Positions 8,170 to 17,161 of a DNA stretch of 44,577 nucleotides are shown here, in pieces. Both the position numbers and the translations under genes were made by a program. The notes beneath the pieces are model-generated. The model ran no database searches. It saw only the letters and a program-made list of their open reading frames with translations, and was not told where the DNA came from. Every line of letters starts with the position of its first letter. Position 1 is the stretch's first letter. This DNA is from Bacillota bacterium (GTDB lineage Bacteria; Bacillota; Clostridia; Acetivibrionales; DSM-1351): contig JAEWSZ010000081.1 of NCBI GenBank assembly GCA_023397905.1, forward strand, positions 1 to 44,577, written 5' to 3'.

Positions 8170-8382
8170 TCAAGGTTTCATTCGATACTTCTAACTCCTG
8201 TACTTCTGTGCTCCTGCCTTCAAGCTTTTCATTCTGAATCCTGCATTCCCGCTTCTGCATTCAGGGTTCTTATTCTGCTTTCTCTTTTCTGCATTACGAA
8301 TTCTGCCCTTAAAGCTTTTATTCTGTACTTTTACACTACTATACTCCCGCATTTAAGCCTTATTCTGACTTCTGAATCCTGA
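8170..8382 (-). repeat. Degenerate inverted cluster of the same repeat family
   Basis: Read on the minus strand, this stretch contains several diverged units such as GCAGGATTCAGAATGAAAAGC, GAATAAAAGCTTTAAGGGCAG and AGGATTCAGAAGTCAG. They match the plus-strand copies at 7.9 kb and 21.2 kb. Together with 7897-8012 they fill most of the 562-base gap between hydA and the next gene. I see no ORF with a ribosome site in the gap. Confidence 0.7.
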
Positions 8383-8447
8383 AAAGAATTTTTTATATAT
8401 TTAAGTAAATAATAAGCATATATAAGAACCATTCAAGGAGAACAAAA

Positions 8448-8990
8448 ATGTCAGAAATACCGGATGATGTGGGAATACAGAGGCATTTGACCTCCCTTCA
8501 CATAGATTACTGGCTGCGCAACGGAGTATTCCACTGGAGATGGTGGCTGCTGATCATATTGCTTTTAATATTTTTGTTGGTGTGGTGGAAATTGACGGAA
8601 AAATCCAGGCTTCATGATACCTGCCTGTATGCGCTGCTGATGCTCATAATAGCAATGGGAATCAATGAGTATGGCGCGGAACTGGTGTTGTGGGATTATC
8701 CGGTGGATATAATCCCCATATTCCCTCCGCTGTCGTCAGTAAACCTTATCAGCCTGCCTTTGGTCTATTCTCTGGTATACCAGTTCTTTAAGGGCAGGAA
8801 GAACTTTATAATATGGGTATTGATAATGACGGCGGCTATTTGCTTCGTCCTGGAGCCGGTTTTGTCACTGCTGGGTATCTACCAGCTTCTCAAATGGAAT
8901 TATTTATATAACTTTGTGATGTATGCGCTTGCGGCCATGCTCACAGGGTATGCGGCAAACAGGGCCCGTAAGGAGGAGAGAAACTATTGA
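8448..8990 (+). CDS. Membrane protein, CBO0543-like family (copy 1)
   Basis: This 180-residue protein has about five hydrophobic helices after an amphipathic N-terminus ending in WRWWLL. Its most conserved-looking block is LWDYPVDIIPIFPP, followed by LPLVYSLVYQFF and FVLEPVLSLLGIYQLLKW. These blocks recall the uncharacterised clostridial/bacillar CBO0543 family, and no activity is known. ATG 8448 is preceded by CAAGGAG 9 bases upstream. The following gene is a diverged paralog with the same block order, so the pair arose by tandem duplication. A role in envelope or signalling would be a guess. Confidence 0.75.
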   Translation: MSEIPDDVGIQRHLTSLHIDYWLRNGVFHWRWWLLIILLLIFLLVWWKLTEKSRLHDTCLYALLMLIIAMGINEYGAELVLWDYPVDIIPIFPPLSSVNLISLPLVYSLVYQFFKGRKNFIIWVLIMTAAICFVLEPVLSLLGIYQLLKWNYLYNFVMYALAAMLTGYAANRARKEERNY

Positions 8991-9534
8991 CAGTTCAGCT
9001 TTATACAATATAGCGAAGGTCCAGTGGCAGTTGTCGGTAATGCGCATGGAGCAATGGCTGCATGAAGATGCTTTTCGTCTCAGGTGGTGGCTGCTGCTTG
9101 CAATGTTTACGTTTTCGGTAATTGTTTGGTTGAGAACGGTGGACAAATCAAGATTGCGGGAAATAGTCATTTATGTGTCGCTGATAATCCTGCTCACCCT
9201 TGTCCTTGACGAATTGGGAGAAGAATTGACTCTCTGGGACTATCCCTATGATCTGATTCCCCTGTTTCCTCCCTTGTCCGCCGTTGACATAGCATGCCTT
9301 CCAATGATATATTCCGTGATTTATCAGCGCTTTAGGACGTGGAAGAGTTTTATAATAGCGTCCGTAATAATGGCCGGTTTATTCTGTTTCATCTTGGAGC
9401 CGTTATTTCAATTTATCGGGATATATCAGATGCTCACCTGGAAAAGCTATTACGGATTTCCCATATATACTTTTATGGCCATAGCCATGAAAGGCGTAGT
9501 GGGCAAAATAAATAAAATATCCTCAAAATCATAA
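8986..9534 (+). CDS. Membrane protein, CBO0543-like family (copy 2), probable ATT start
   Basis: This paralog aligns with copy 1 throughout: VQWQLSVMRMEQWLHEDAFRLRWWLL against the copy 1 N-terminus, then LWDYPYDLIPLFPP and FILEPLFQFIGIYQMLTW. The strong ribosome site AGGAGGAG (8971-8978) is 7 bases before ATT 8986. That start gives a 182-residue protein whose N-terminus matches the length of copy 1. No ATG, GTG or TTG is in frame at that distance. The alternatives are ATG 8950 (inside copy 1 and upstream of the ribosome site) and TTG 9031 or ATG 9040 (no site, cutting the conserved N-terminal helix). The initiating ATT overlaps the TGA stop of copy 1, so coupled re-initiation is likely. Confidence 0.7.
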   Translation: MDSSALYNIAKVQWQLSVMRMEQWLHEDAFRLRWWLLLAMFTFSVIVWLRTVDKSRLREIVIYVSLIILLTLVLDELGEELTLWDYPYDLIPLFPPLSAVDIACLPMIYSVIYQRFRTWKSFIIASVIMAGLFCFILEPLFQFIGIYQMLTWKSYYGFPIYTFMAIAMKGVVGKINKISSKS

Positions 9535-9547
9535 AAATCAACCTCTC

Positions 9548-9575
9548 AAATCAACCTTCCGGTTGATTTTTTTTT
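9548..9575 (+). terminator. Intrinsic terminator after the CBO0543-like pair
   Basis: A nine-base perfect stem (9548-9556 with 9561-9569) closes a TTCC loop and runs into nine consecutive T residues. Confidence 0.9.
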
Positions 9576-9616
9576 GCTCTGATTTGTTAGCATGAATACA
9601 TGAGGATCAATTAACG

Positions 9617-9643
9617 GCAGATATAATGAGAAGCCATATCTGC
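9617..9643 (+). promoter_or_regulatory. Perfect dyad over the -10 of the ABC exporter operon
   Basis: GCAGATAT (9617-9624) and ATATCTGC (9636-9643) form a perfect 8-base inverted repeat with an 11-base centre. A TATAAT (9622-9627) overlaps the left arm, 37 bases before the ATPase start codon. The -35 is poor. A poor -35 plus a dyad on the -10 suggests a regulated promoter, possibly controlled by the MalT/LuxR-type protein encoded downstream. Confidence 0.5.
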
Positions 9644-9663
9644 TGAAGGAAAGGCGGTTTAAT

Positions 9664-10602
9664 ATGGAAGCGGTTATTAAAGTGGAGAATCTTGAAAAGA
9701 GCTATAAAAAGAACAAGGCTCTTGACGGAATATCATTTGAGGTGCTGGATGGAGAGATATTGTGCCTTCTGGGGCCTAACGGCGCCGGCAAAAGCACAAC
9801 AATAAATATCCTTACTACAGCTCTTAAAGGCGAAAAGGGCAGTGTGTCTTTTCGGGGGAAGGATATTTATCAGATATCAAAGGCCTATAAAGGCAACCTT
9901 GGGATAGTGCCCCAGGAACTGGCGCTGTATGAGGAAGTGTCGGCGGAAAGGAATATCGCATTTTTTGCCGCGCTGTACGGAGTGCGTGGAAGGAAACTCA
10001 GGACCTGTGTGGATGAAGCATTGGAATTCGTGGGGCTGCTGGATAAAAAAAAGGATAAGGTCAAAACCTTCTCAGGGGGAATGAAAAGAAGGCTGAATAT
10101 CGCCTGCGCAATCGCACATAATCCCGGGATAATAATTCTGGATGAACCCACTGTGGGCATAGACCCCCAGTCGAGGAATCACATCCTGAACTCAATCAAG
10201 GAACTGAGGGAGAAAGGTGCGACCATAATCTACACCACTCACTACATGGAGGAAGTTGAGGAAATATCCACAAGGATCATAATCATAGATCACGGAAAAA
10301 TTATGGCAGAGGGCACCAAGGAAGCTCTGAAGGAAAAGCTGGCTGACGAGAAGCAATACATTATTGAGGTGGACGAGGCCGGCAGGATCGAAATAGATGA
10401 ACTATACAGGATCGCCGGAGTCAAAAATGTTGATGTTGAGGGTAACCGCATCAAGATATGGGTAATCAAAGGGATAGATAATCTGGATAAAATTATTTCA
10501 GTATTGCTTGTAAGGAAAATAAAAATAAATAATGTCACCAATGAGGAGGCAAGCCTCGAAACGGTATTTCTGAAGCTGACGGGAAGGACCCTCAGAAACT
10601 GA
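9664..10602 (+). CDS. ABC-2 type exporter, ATP-binding subunit
   Basis: This 312-residue ATPase has Walker A GPNGAGKST (37-45), an ABC signature FSGGMKRR (about 136) and Walker B IIILDEPT (about 157), followed by a switch histidine in TTHYMEEVEE. A C-terminal extension of about 90 residues is typical of the drug/lipid/bacteriocin exporter class (CcmA/NatA-like). It powers the two membrane proteins encoded just downstream (30-base gap, then a 4-base overlap). The substrate is unknown. Neighbourhood and subunit type fit export rather than import, and no binding protein is encoded. Confidence 0.9.
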   Translation: MEAVIKVENLEKSYKKNKALDGISFEVLDGEILCLLGPNGAGKSTTINILTTALKGEKGSVSFRGKDIYQISKAYKGNLGIVPQELALYEEVSAERNIAFFAALYGVRGRKLRTCVDEALEFVGLLDKKKDKVKTFSGGMKRRLNIACAIAHNPGIIILDEPTVGIDPQSRNHILNSIKELREKGATIIYTTHYMEEVEEISTRIIIIDHGKIMAEGTKEALKEKLADEKQYIIEVDEAGRIEIDELYRIAGVKNVDVEGNRIKIWVIKGIDNLDKIISVLLVRKIKINNVTNEEASLETVFLKLTGRTLRN

Positions 10603-10632
10603 ATGTAAACCGGGAAATGGAGGAGGAAGTCT

Positions 10633-11376
10633 ATGAGACAGTTTTTCGTTATATTAAAAATGGATTTATCAAACCTTGCAAGAAGCTTCGTAATGATTCA
10701 GTACAATACGATTTTTCCAATGGCGCTTATCCTCATACTTGGATTTCTGTGCCGGGGAAACTATGGCGGAGGAATAAGCTCGTATGATTACTACGGCGTG
10801 ACAATGCTGTTGTTTACGGTTTTAAACGTATCGGTTTCGGCTGCAAACAGCTTCATGGAGAAGAGCATTAAAGGCAGTAATCTGAGAATCATTTATTCGC
10901 CTGTCAATATATCCGGAATATATATTTCAAAGATTATTGCAACATTTTTGTTCACATCCTGCTGCTACATAATAGATATTGTGATTTGCAGCCTTTTTCT
11001 GGGGGTGAATTACGGGGGAACCAGCAGCGGTTTAGTGATATTGCTAGTTTTGCTGTTTGACCTGCTTTCCTCGGCGTTGGGCGTACTTTGCTGCTGTATT
11101 TTGAAAAGCGAGGAGAGCGCCAGTCTGGTGCTGAGTATGATGAATAATGTTTTGGGAGTGCTGGGTGGGCTGTTTTTTCAGGTTGACGGTCTGGGAAGGG
11201 CTATCAGCACCGTATCCTTCGTATCACCTGTGAAATGGGTGCTTTTAGGAATCATGAAGATCATATACGACGGTGATCTGAGCTTTGTATTGCCCATATC
11301 AATTATTTTCCTTATGCTTTCGGCGGTCTTTGTCCTGCTCTGCAGACTGACATTCAGAACGGAGGATTATGTATGA
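10633..11376 (+). CDS. ABC-2 type exporter, permease subunit 1
   Basis: This 247-residue integral membrane protein has about six hydrophobic segments, the layout of ABC-2 permeases. The first segment follows a short cytoplasmic N-terminus, and the last ends at a basic tail (CRLTFRTEDYV). GGAGG precedes ATG 10633. Its stop overlaps the next start as ATGA (11373-11376), so the two permeases are translationally coupled and probably pair as a heterodimer around the upstream ATPase. Confidence 0.85.
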   Translation: MRQFFVILKMDLSNLARSFVMIQYNTIFPMALILILGFLCRGNYGGGISSYDYYGVTMLLFTVLNVSVSAANSFMEKSIKGSNLRIIYSPVNISGIYISKIIATFLFTSCCYIIDIVICSLFLGVNYGGTSSGLVILLVLLFDLLSSALGVLCCCILKSEESASLVLSMMNNVLGVLGGLFFQVDGLGRAISTVSFVSPVKWVLLGIMKIIYDGDLSFVLPISIIFLMLSAVFVLLCRLTFRTEDYV

Positions 11377-12359
11377 TGAATATGTTTTATATATTAAAGA
11401 ACAATTATTACAGGGCGGTAAGCAGAAAAAATTACTTTATACTGATGCTGTGTATTTCAATGGTGACCATAACAGCAGCGGTTTTCTTCACTGCGAAGTT
11501 CGAGGTGAAAGGCAATATAGCAATTGTACCGGCTCACGGCAGCAGTATAAATATTGATTCTGAATATCTGCATGTGGAAAGCCTGAAGGAAGCTCCCGGT
11601 ATAGCGGCTCTTGTTATGCACAAATATGACGCGGTGGTCATTGATAATGGAAACGGAACTTATGAGATTAGGACAATAAAAGGCGACGACTTCAGGTCAA
11701 GTCTGGAAAGCGTACTGAACAAATCAGGCGGCGGTTTCAACACGGAGGAAGACAGGGGCATAGCCTCAAACATACTGGGGTATATGATGATGTTTGTTTT
11801 TATCCAGGGGCTGCTGTATATGATGATGTATTCCGAGGACAGGGAAAAAGGTACATTCAAAAGAATTGCAGTATCTCCGGTGTCCGCGGGGACATATCTG
11901 GCGGGACATGGCATTTTCAATTTTCTGATGGTTTTCCTGCCCGTTTACCTACTCATTATAACGGCAAAAATTATTTTTAATATAGACATAGGGTTAAGCT
12001 ATCTGCAGTATGCAGGTTTACTGGGAGTGTTAACGCTGCTTTCCACCTGTTTTTCTTTGCTGATGAGTTCTGTTTTCAGGAAGGCCGATGACAGCAGTAT
12101 GTTCGGCCAGTTGGTTTCAGTACTTACATCGCTGCTCGCAGGCTGTTTTTACAGCTTTGACAGCACTAACGGCATAATGAAAAGGATTGTCGTTATTCTG
12201 CCGCAGAAAAATTTTCTTAACCTGGTGTATGGACTGGAAGGAGGAAAAAGCATAAGTTCCTTTATTCCGCAATTGGTTTATCTGGCAGTATTTACAGTTA
12301 TTATGGCAATCACCGCCTCTGGGCTGGTAAAGAGCAATTTGAGAAGGGGAGAGGGTTGA
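11373..12359 (+). CDS. ABC-2 type exporter, permease subunit 2
   Basis: This 328-residue permease has an N-terminal membrane helix, an extracytoplasmic loop of about 120 residues, and a C-terminal block of five or so helices, as in the ABC-2 family with a large first loop (NatB/YhgE-like). The DREKGTFKRIAVSPVSAGTYLAG segment, whose core is EKGTFKRI, is the usual cytoplasmic coupling region before helix 3. GGAGG (11361-11365) serves this start from within the previous gene. It forms one exporter with the preceding ATPase and permease. Confidence 0.85.
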   Translation: MMNMFYILKNNYYRAVSRKNYFILMLCISMVTITAAVFFTAKFEVKGNIAIVPAHGSSINIDSEYLHVESLKEAPGIAALVMHKYDAVVIDNGNGTYEIRTIKGDDFRSSLESVLNKSGGGFNTEEDRGIASNILGYMMMFVFIQGLLYMMMYSEDREKGTFKRIAVSPVSAGTYLAGHGIFNFLMVFLPVYLLIITAKIIFNIDIGLSYLQYAGLLGVLTLLSTCFSLLMSSVFRKADDSSMFGQLVSVLTSLLAGCFYSFDSTNGIMKRIVVILPQKNFLNLVYGLEGGKSISSFIPQLVYLAVFTVIMAITASGLVKSNLRRGEG

Positions 12360-12418
12360 AGTTGGAAGGTCTTATGCGATAGAATTAAGTCAGACTTATC
12401 AAGAAGCGAGAGGATATT

Positions 12419-14995
12419 GTGAACGATAAAATAAAATTTATATCCACCAAACTGAAAACGCCGTCTCCAAGAAAAAATTTTGTCAGGAGGATCGGACTGT
12501 ATAACCGGCTTCAAAATATTGACGATTATAAGGTCGTTCTGGTAAAAGGTGTTGCCGGAAGCGGCAAAACCACTCTTTTGTCCTCTTTTATAAGGGAGTA
12601 TCCCATAATTCCATTTAAGTGGCTTACAGTGGACAGCGATAACAATAATGTTTTTTCTTTCTGGTACTATTTTGTTGAAACTGTCACAGATTATCTGGGA
12701 GATATGAAAAACGAGATTTCGATACTGTTTGACGCAGTTTTGCAGAAAGAGGATATTGAAAGATTGATTGAAATCCTGATCAATCAGCTTGACCGGGATG
12801 AGCAGTTGGGGATAGTTATCGATGATTTTCACTGCCTTGATGATAAAACACTGGTAAATTCTTTTGCCTACTTTATAAAACACATGCCAGGTAATGTTCA
12901 TATTGTAATTCTCACGAGAGATGAACCGGATATCTACATGGGCGACCTTATTATGAGCGGAGCTTTGCTGCTGATAGATGAGCAGCAGCTTAAGTTCAGC
13001 CGGCAGGAAGGGATTTCATTCTTGACCGATTCGCTGGAGCTTGGATTGCACCGGGATTTGATGGATGAGATAAATGAATTATGCGAAGGCTGGGTGGGAG
13101 GACTTCAGCTGATTGCTCTGGCCTGTATTAATAAATCTCCTAAAGTCATGAAAGATATCAGGATTAATAATAAATATACCATAGAATATCTGTCAAAGGA
13201 AATTCTGGATTCATTGTCCGAAAAGCATAGAAATTTTTTAGTCAGAACATGTATCCTGAGCTATTTCGACGAAGATATCTGCAATAAGCTTCTGGGGATT
13301 AACAGCAGCGGGACTATTATAACGGAACTGGTGCAAAAAGATCTTTTTATGGTTTGTATTGATGAGGACAGGGGACTTTACAGGTATCACAATGTATTCG
13401 GAGAATTTCTCAAACTGAGGTTTTCAACGCTGGACGAAGCCGAAAAAAGTGCGTTCATTCAAAAGGCGGCCAATATATTCAGGACATTGGGGGATCTTGA
13501 AGAAAGTGCCAGGCTGCTTCAATTAAATATGGATTATAAAGGTATGCTGGAAATTCTGGATCTGCTGGAACCCAACTATAAATCCTGGTCATACCTTGCC
13601 CAGATCCCCATGGAATTTATGAAACATAATTTGGACTTTATAGTGCAGTTATTTTTTTATTATTATTATAACTCCAACTTCAAGGGCATTGAGACGATAA
13701 TCGAACGCTGCAATAAGGAGATGGAAGACAGAGATATCCTGAAATTCCTTAAAATAGTAAAAGCCATGCTTGTGGACTTTGAGCTTTGCACCGAGCTTTT
13801 AACTGTTGATGAGATAGAACAAATGGAAGTCAAGGATGCCACGAAATCCATTCTCTTCCTTAAAACGGCAGCATTTTTATATTTGCAATATGAGATGAAG
13901 GCCGCCCTGTTGTTTATTGAAAAAGCAATTGCCTATGACTATAAAAACAACCCCTTTGTGGAATTGTCGATACTCTCCCTGAAGTGCGGTGTAAAAGAGG
14001 AACAGGGGGATTTAGCCCAATGTGAAAGGTTGTATCTGGAAATATTTAAAAGACTTGAAAATCTCAAAATACTGTCAAACTTCAGAACAAATTATTATAT
14101 TGGATTAACAGGAGTGTATATAAAGACCTATCAAATTGAAAAGGCCGATGAATGTATGAAAGCAGCCCGGAGCCTGTTTGAGGAAGACAATATGTATATG
14201 GATGCGGCATATCTCTATAACATTGTAGAAGTAAGGCTGCTTCAGGGCGAAGCAGAGGAAGCCCGCCGGTTGCTGCAGAAGCTGATGCTTCATGAGGCGT
14301 ACCAGAATAATCTTATTTTTATGTCGGGGGTTATAAAACTTTTTTTATATGCAGGCAGTATGTATCCCGATCTTGCAAAAAAATATAAAAAGCTGTACGA
14401 GCAATGTGACGGCAGGTATATCAGGATCGAAGACAGACTGGCATATGCAAAAATATTGTTTAATGAGGGAAATGAAGAAGAGGCATTGCAATTGGCCGAT
14501 GAAATATTGCCGGCGCTTAGAAGCCAAAAAATAAAGTTCAAGCTTGTGGAGGCAATATTATTTAAAGTAAAAATGCTGCAGGGAAAGCTGCAGGAAGAAG
14601 CCGAAGTAAGAAATATGATACGGGAAGCCGTTTATTACAGCTGTGAAAACAGGATCATATCTCCGTTTATTTATGAGGGGAGGTATATGGTCAAATACCT
14701 TACAGCTGTCAGAGAAGAGCGGGAAAAAGATCTTAAAAGCGGCGAAAAGGCTTTTATAAATGAGCTGGTTGAATTTTTGAAAAAGTATGAAAAAGAAGAG
14801 TCCATTTTGAGCAGGAGAGAGGTCGAGGTTTTGAAAGAAATGGCGACGGGAGCCACGAATAAGGAAATAGCGGATAAGCTGTGTATTTCCCTCGCTACTG
14901 TTAAAACCCACATCATAAATATTTATTCCAAGCTTCAGGTAGGCAGCAGAGTAGAAGCTGTTGATATTGCGAAACAAAAAAAATTAATTGACTGA
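12419..14995 (+). CDS. MalT/LuxR-family transcriptional activator (STAND ATPase)
   Basis: This large 858-residue regulator has an N-terminal STAND NTPase with Walker A GVAGSGKTT (44-52) and a Walker B-like IVIDDF. A helical TPR-like sensor region follows (about 350-780). The protein ends in a LuxR-type HTH (about 795-858: LSRREVEVLKEMATGATNKEIA, then KTHIINIYSKL). Such proteins bind an inducer and ATP, oligomerise and activate transcription. A GTG start is used, with AGAGG 6 bases upstream. It lies 59 bases after the exporter permease on the same strand and is the obvious candidate for controlling that operon, perhaps via the dyad at 9617-9643. The inducer is unknown. Confidence 0.9.
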   Translation: MNDKIKFISTKLKTPSPRKNFVRRIGLYNRLQNIDDYKVVLVKGVAGSGKTTLLSSFIREYPIIPFKWLTVDSDNNNVFSFWYYFVETVTDYLGDMKNEISILFDAVLQKEDIERLIEILINQLDRDEQLGIVIDDFHCLDDKTLVNSFAYFIKHMPGNVHIVILTRDEPDIYMGDLIMSGALLLIDEQQLKFSRQEGISFLTDSLELGLHRDLMDEINELCEGWVGGLQLIALACINKSPKVMKDIRINNKYTIEYLSKEILDSLSEKHRNFLVRTCILSYFDEDICNKLLGINSSGTIITELVQKDLFMVCIDEDRGLYRYHNVFGEFLKLRFSTLDEAEKSAFIQKAANIFRTLGDLEESARLLQLNMDYKGMLEILDLLEPNYKSWSYLAQIPMEFMKHNLDFIVQLFFYYYYNSNFKGIETIIERCNKEMEDRDILKFLKIVKAMLVDFELCTELLTVDEIEQMEVKDATKSILFLKTAAFLYLQYEMKAALLFIEKAIAYDYKNNPFVELSILSLKCGVKEEQGDLAQCERLYLEIFKRLENLKILSNFRTNYYIGLTGVYIKTYQIEKADECMKAARSLFEEDNMYMDAAYLYNIVEVRLLQGEAEEARRLLQKLMLHEAYQNNLIFMSGVIKLFLYAGSMYPDLAKKYKKLYEQCDGRYIRIEDRLAYAKILFNEGNEEEALQLADEILPALRSQKIKFKLVEAILFKVKMLQGKLQEEAEVRNMIREAVYYSCENRIISPFIYEGRYMVKYLTAVREEREKDLKSGEKAFINELVEFLKKYEKEESILSRREVEVLKEMATGATNKEIADKLCISLATVKTHIINIYSKLQVGSRVEAVDIAKQKKLID

Positions 14996-15295
14996 AGCAT
15001 TGTGTAAAAAGGCCATTTTTACAACTCTATTACAACCCTCTGAGAACTTCGTGATGCAAAAGGAAGTATAATTTTATGGTGGTCTTAAAACATTTGGCAA
15101 AAAGCGGCTTTAAGGTTTTCTGACCTCTCCCGGATTCACTTGTATAAAAAAAGAAATATAATTTTAGTACCTATTCTGGTATAATAGCAAGGAGGTATGC
15201 AAATTAAAGGTTAATTCTGGATATATTCCGTGAGAGGTTTAGAATATACCAATGATTGGCTAAAATACAAAGTAAGAAATTAACGGAGAGTCAAG
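14996..15295 (+). other. Intergenic region with weak terminator and extended -10 promoter
   Basis: TGTAAAAA (15003-15010) pairs with TTTTTACA (15016-15023), a short hairpin just after the regulator, without a clean T-run. An extended -10, TGGTATAAT (15177-15185), lies 110 bases before the first beta-propeller gene and has no good -35. I see nothing else in this stretch. Confidence 0.45.
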
Positions 15296-17116
15296 ATGAG
15301 TGCCAGAAAAAGAAAGAAAAATAGTTTACTTCCCGCAGTAATAGCGTTTTTTGCAGTCTTGCTATTGGCAACCACGGCTATTTATTTAATATACAATGAA
15401 AATATCCCCTGGTTAAAACCCCCGGTTGAGACAAAACCGCCGCAAAGTTCAAACCCCACCGGCGCCGGCACTGATACGTCCGGTTCCACAGCGTCGGCCG
15501 TACAGACGGACGACGGGGATAAGGGCGAACAGAAGCCGGCGGAGAGCACAAATCCCGATGACCTGCTGATTTCCTGGGAAAACCCTGCAAGCCTGGTGGG
15601 AAAGAAGGCCTTAAGCGACGGTTCTTCTCAGAAAACCTTCAAGGACGGCGGAAAAATTACATATTGGGCCCTGGTGGGCAATAAAACCGCACCGGCCTAC
15701 AAACCGCCGTACAATATAGCTTTCGGATCGCCTGAAATGTACTCCGAGCTTGAGGGAGTCACAGCTTTCAGGGGCAACAACTACAGGACTTCGCCTTCGT
15801 GGGGAAAGGCCGGTATTAAAGAGAAGAAGCTGGAAATAGTCTGGACATATGATATAGGCGCCGTCTCCGGAGTGGGGAGCTATTGGCCGGGAGCAGGCTG
15901 GACGGGCCAGCCCTTGCTGGTGCACTGGCCGGAAGATGTGCGGAAAATAATGAATATAAACGAGGATCTGAAGTCCAAGGATATGGTTGAGGTGATCTAT
16001 CCGGTATTTGACGGGAATGTGTATTTCCTGGATATGGAGACCGGTAAGCCGTCGCGTCCCAAAATGAATATCGGCTTTACTGTCAAGGGCACCGGTATGG
16101 TGGACCCCAGGGGTTATCCCCTGTTTTACACCGGGCAGGGGCTCAATGAAAACGACGGCCGGAAGGGCTCGTTCAAATACAGGATATATGACCTGATCCA
16201 TCAGAAGGAAATATTCTCCCTTCCGGGAAATGATCCCGTAGCTTTCAGATCATGGGGGGCAAACGATTCATCGGCACTGCTGAACAGGTACACCGATACG
16301 CTTATCAATTGCGGGGAAAACGGCCTCATATACAAAGCAAAGCTGAACACCAAATTTGACAAAGCGGCAGGAACGGTTTCCATTGCACCTTCCGTAACCA
16401 AATACCGCTACAAGAGCAGCTACAGCCCGGAGCAGGGAATAGAAAATTCGCCTGCGTTTTATAGAAATCTGATGTATTTTGCTGATAACGGCGGAACAAT
16501 TCAATGCCTTGACATAAATACCCTGGAACCGGTGTGGATATACAAGGGCGGAGATGATACCGACAGCACCATAACTGTGGAAGAAACCGAAGACGGCGTA
16601 TTCCTTTATACGGCAAACGAAATCGACAAAAGGGGAAAAGAGGGCTCCAGGGCAAACTGCAATGTGCGCAAGCTGAATGCACTTACGGGCGAGCTCGTCT
16701 GGCAGAAGGATTACTCCTGCGTTTACCAGTCCTATATAAACGGCGGAGCGCTGGCAACTCCAGTGATCGGAAAAAATGACATTGACAGTATGGTTATTTT
16801 TAACATAGCCTTAACAGGCTCAACCACCGACGGCACACTGGTGGCCCTGGATAAGAAAACCGGAGAAGAGATATGGAAAAGGCATCTGGAGGCATACAGC
16901 TGGAGTTCGCCTGTGGATTTCAAAGGGGATGACGGGAAAACCTACATGCTGCTTTGCGATTTTAAAGGGGATATGCATTTGATAGACCCCAAAACAGGGC
17001 AGGACCTGGATAAGGTATTTGTAGGCGGAAATGTGGAGGCTTCGCCTGCAGTCTACAACGATATGGCTGTTGTGGGCACATATGCAAAGAAGATCTACGG
17101 TGTAAAAATAAAATAG
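15296..17116 (+). CDS. Membrane-anchored PQQ-like beta-propeller protein (copy 1)
   Basis: This 606-residue protein has a basic N-terminus, one transmembrane helix (about 12-33) and a Pro/Thr/Ser-rich linker (about 40-85), then an extracytoplasmic domain with propeller-type repeats. Examples are DGNVYFLDMETGKP, GTIQCLDINTLEPVWIY, NALTGELVWQKDYS, DGTLVALDKKTGEEIWK and GDMHLIDPKTGQDLDK. These DG..x.ALD..TGe..W blades match the PQQ-binding-like (BamB/quinoprotein-like) fold. No enzyme residues are evident, so a scaffold, sensor or carbohydrate-binding role is as likely as catalysis. GGAGA precedes ATG 15296. The next gene is its paralog 45 bases on. Confidence 0.85.
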   Translation: MSARKRKKNSLLPAVIAFFAVLLLATTAIYLIYNENIPWLKPPVETKPPQSSNPTGAGTDTSGSTASAVQTDDGDKGEQKPAESTNPDDLLISWENPASLVGKKALSDGSSQKTFKDGGKITYWALVGNKTAPAYKPPYNIAFGSPEMYSELEGVTAFRGNNYRTSPSWGKAGIKEKKLEIVWTYDIGAVSGVGSYWPGAGWTGQPLLVHWPEDVRKIMNINEDLKSKDMVEVIYPVFDGNVYFLDMETGKPSRPKMNIGFTVKGTGMVDPRGYPLFYTGQGLNENDGRKGSFKYRIYDLIHQKEIFSLPGNDPVAFRSWGANDSSALLNRYTDTLINCGENGLIYKAKLNTKFDKAAGTVSIAPSVTKYRYKSSYSPEQGIENSPAFYRNLMYFADNGGTIQCLDINTLEPVWIYKGGDDTDSTITVEETEDGVFLYTANEIDKRGKEGSRANCNVRKLNALTGELVWQKDYSCVYQSYINGGALATPVIGKNDIDSMVIFNIALTGSTTDGTLVALDKKTGEEIWKRHLEAYSWSSPVDFKGDDGKTYMLLCDFKGDMHLIDPKTGQDLDKVFVGGNVEASPAVYNDMAVVGTYAKKIYGVKIK

Positions 17117-17161
17117 CTTTTAAAATAACGGAAGAAATGAAATAGAGAGGTAATTGCAATT

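Noticed and set aside
7897..8382. CRISPR array
   Set aside because: Units are adjacent without unique spacers, variable in order and on both strands.
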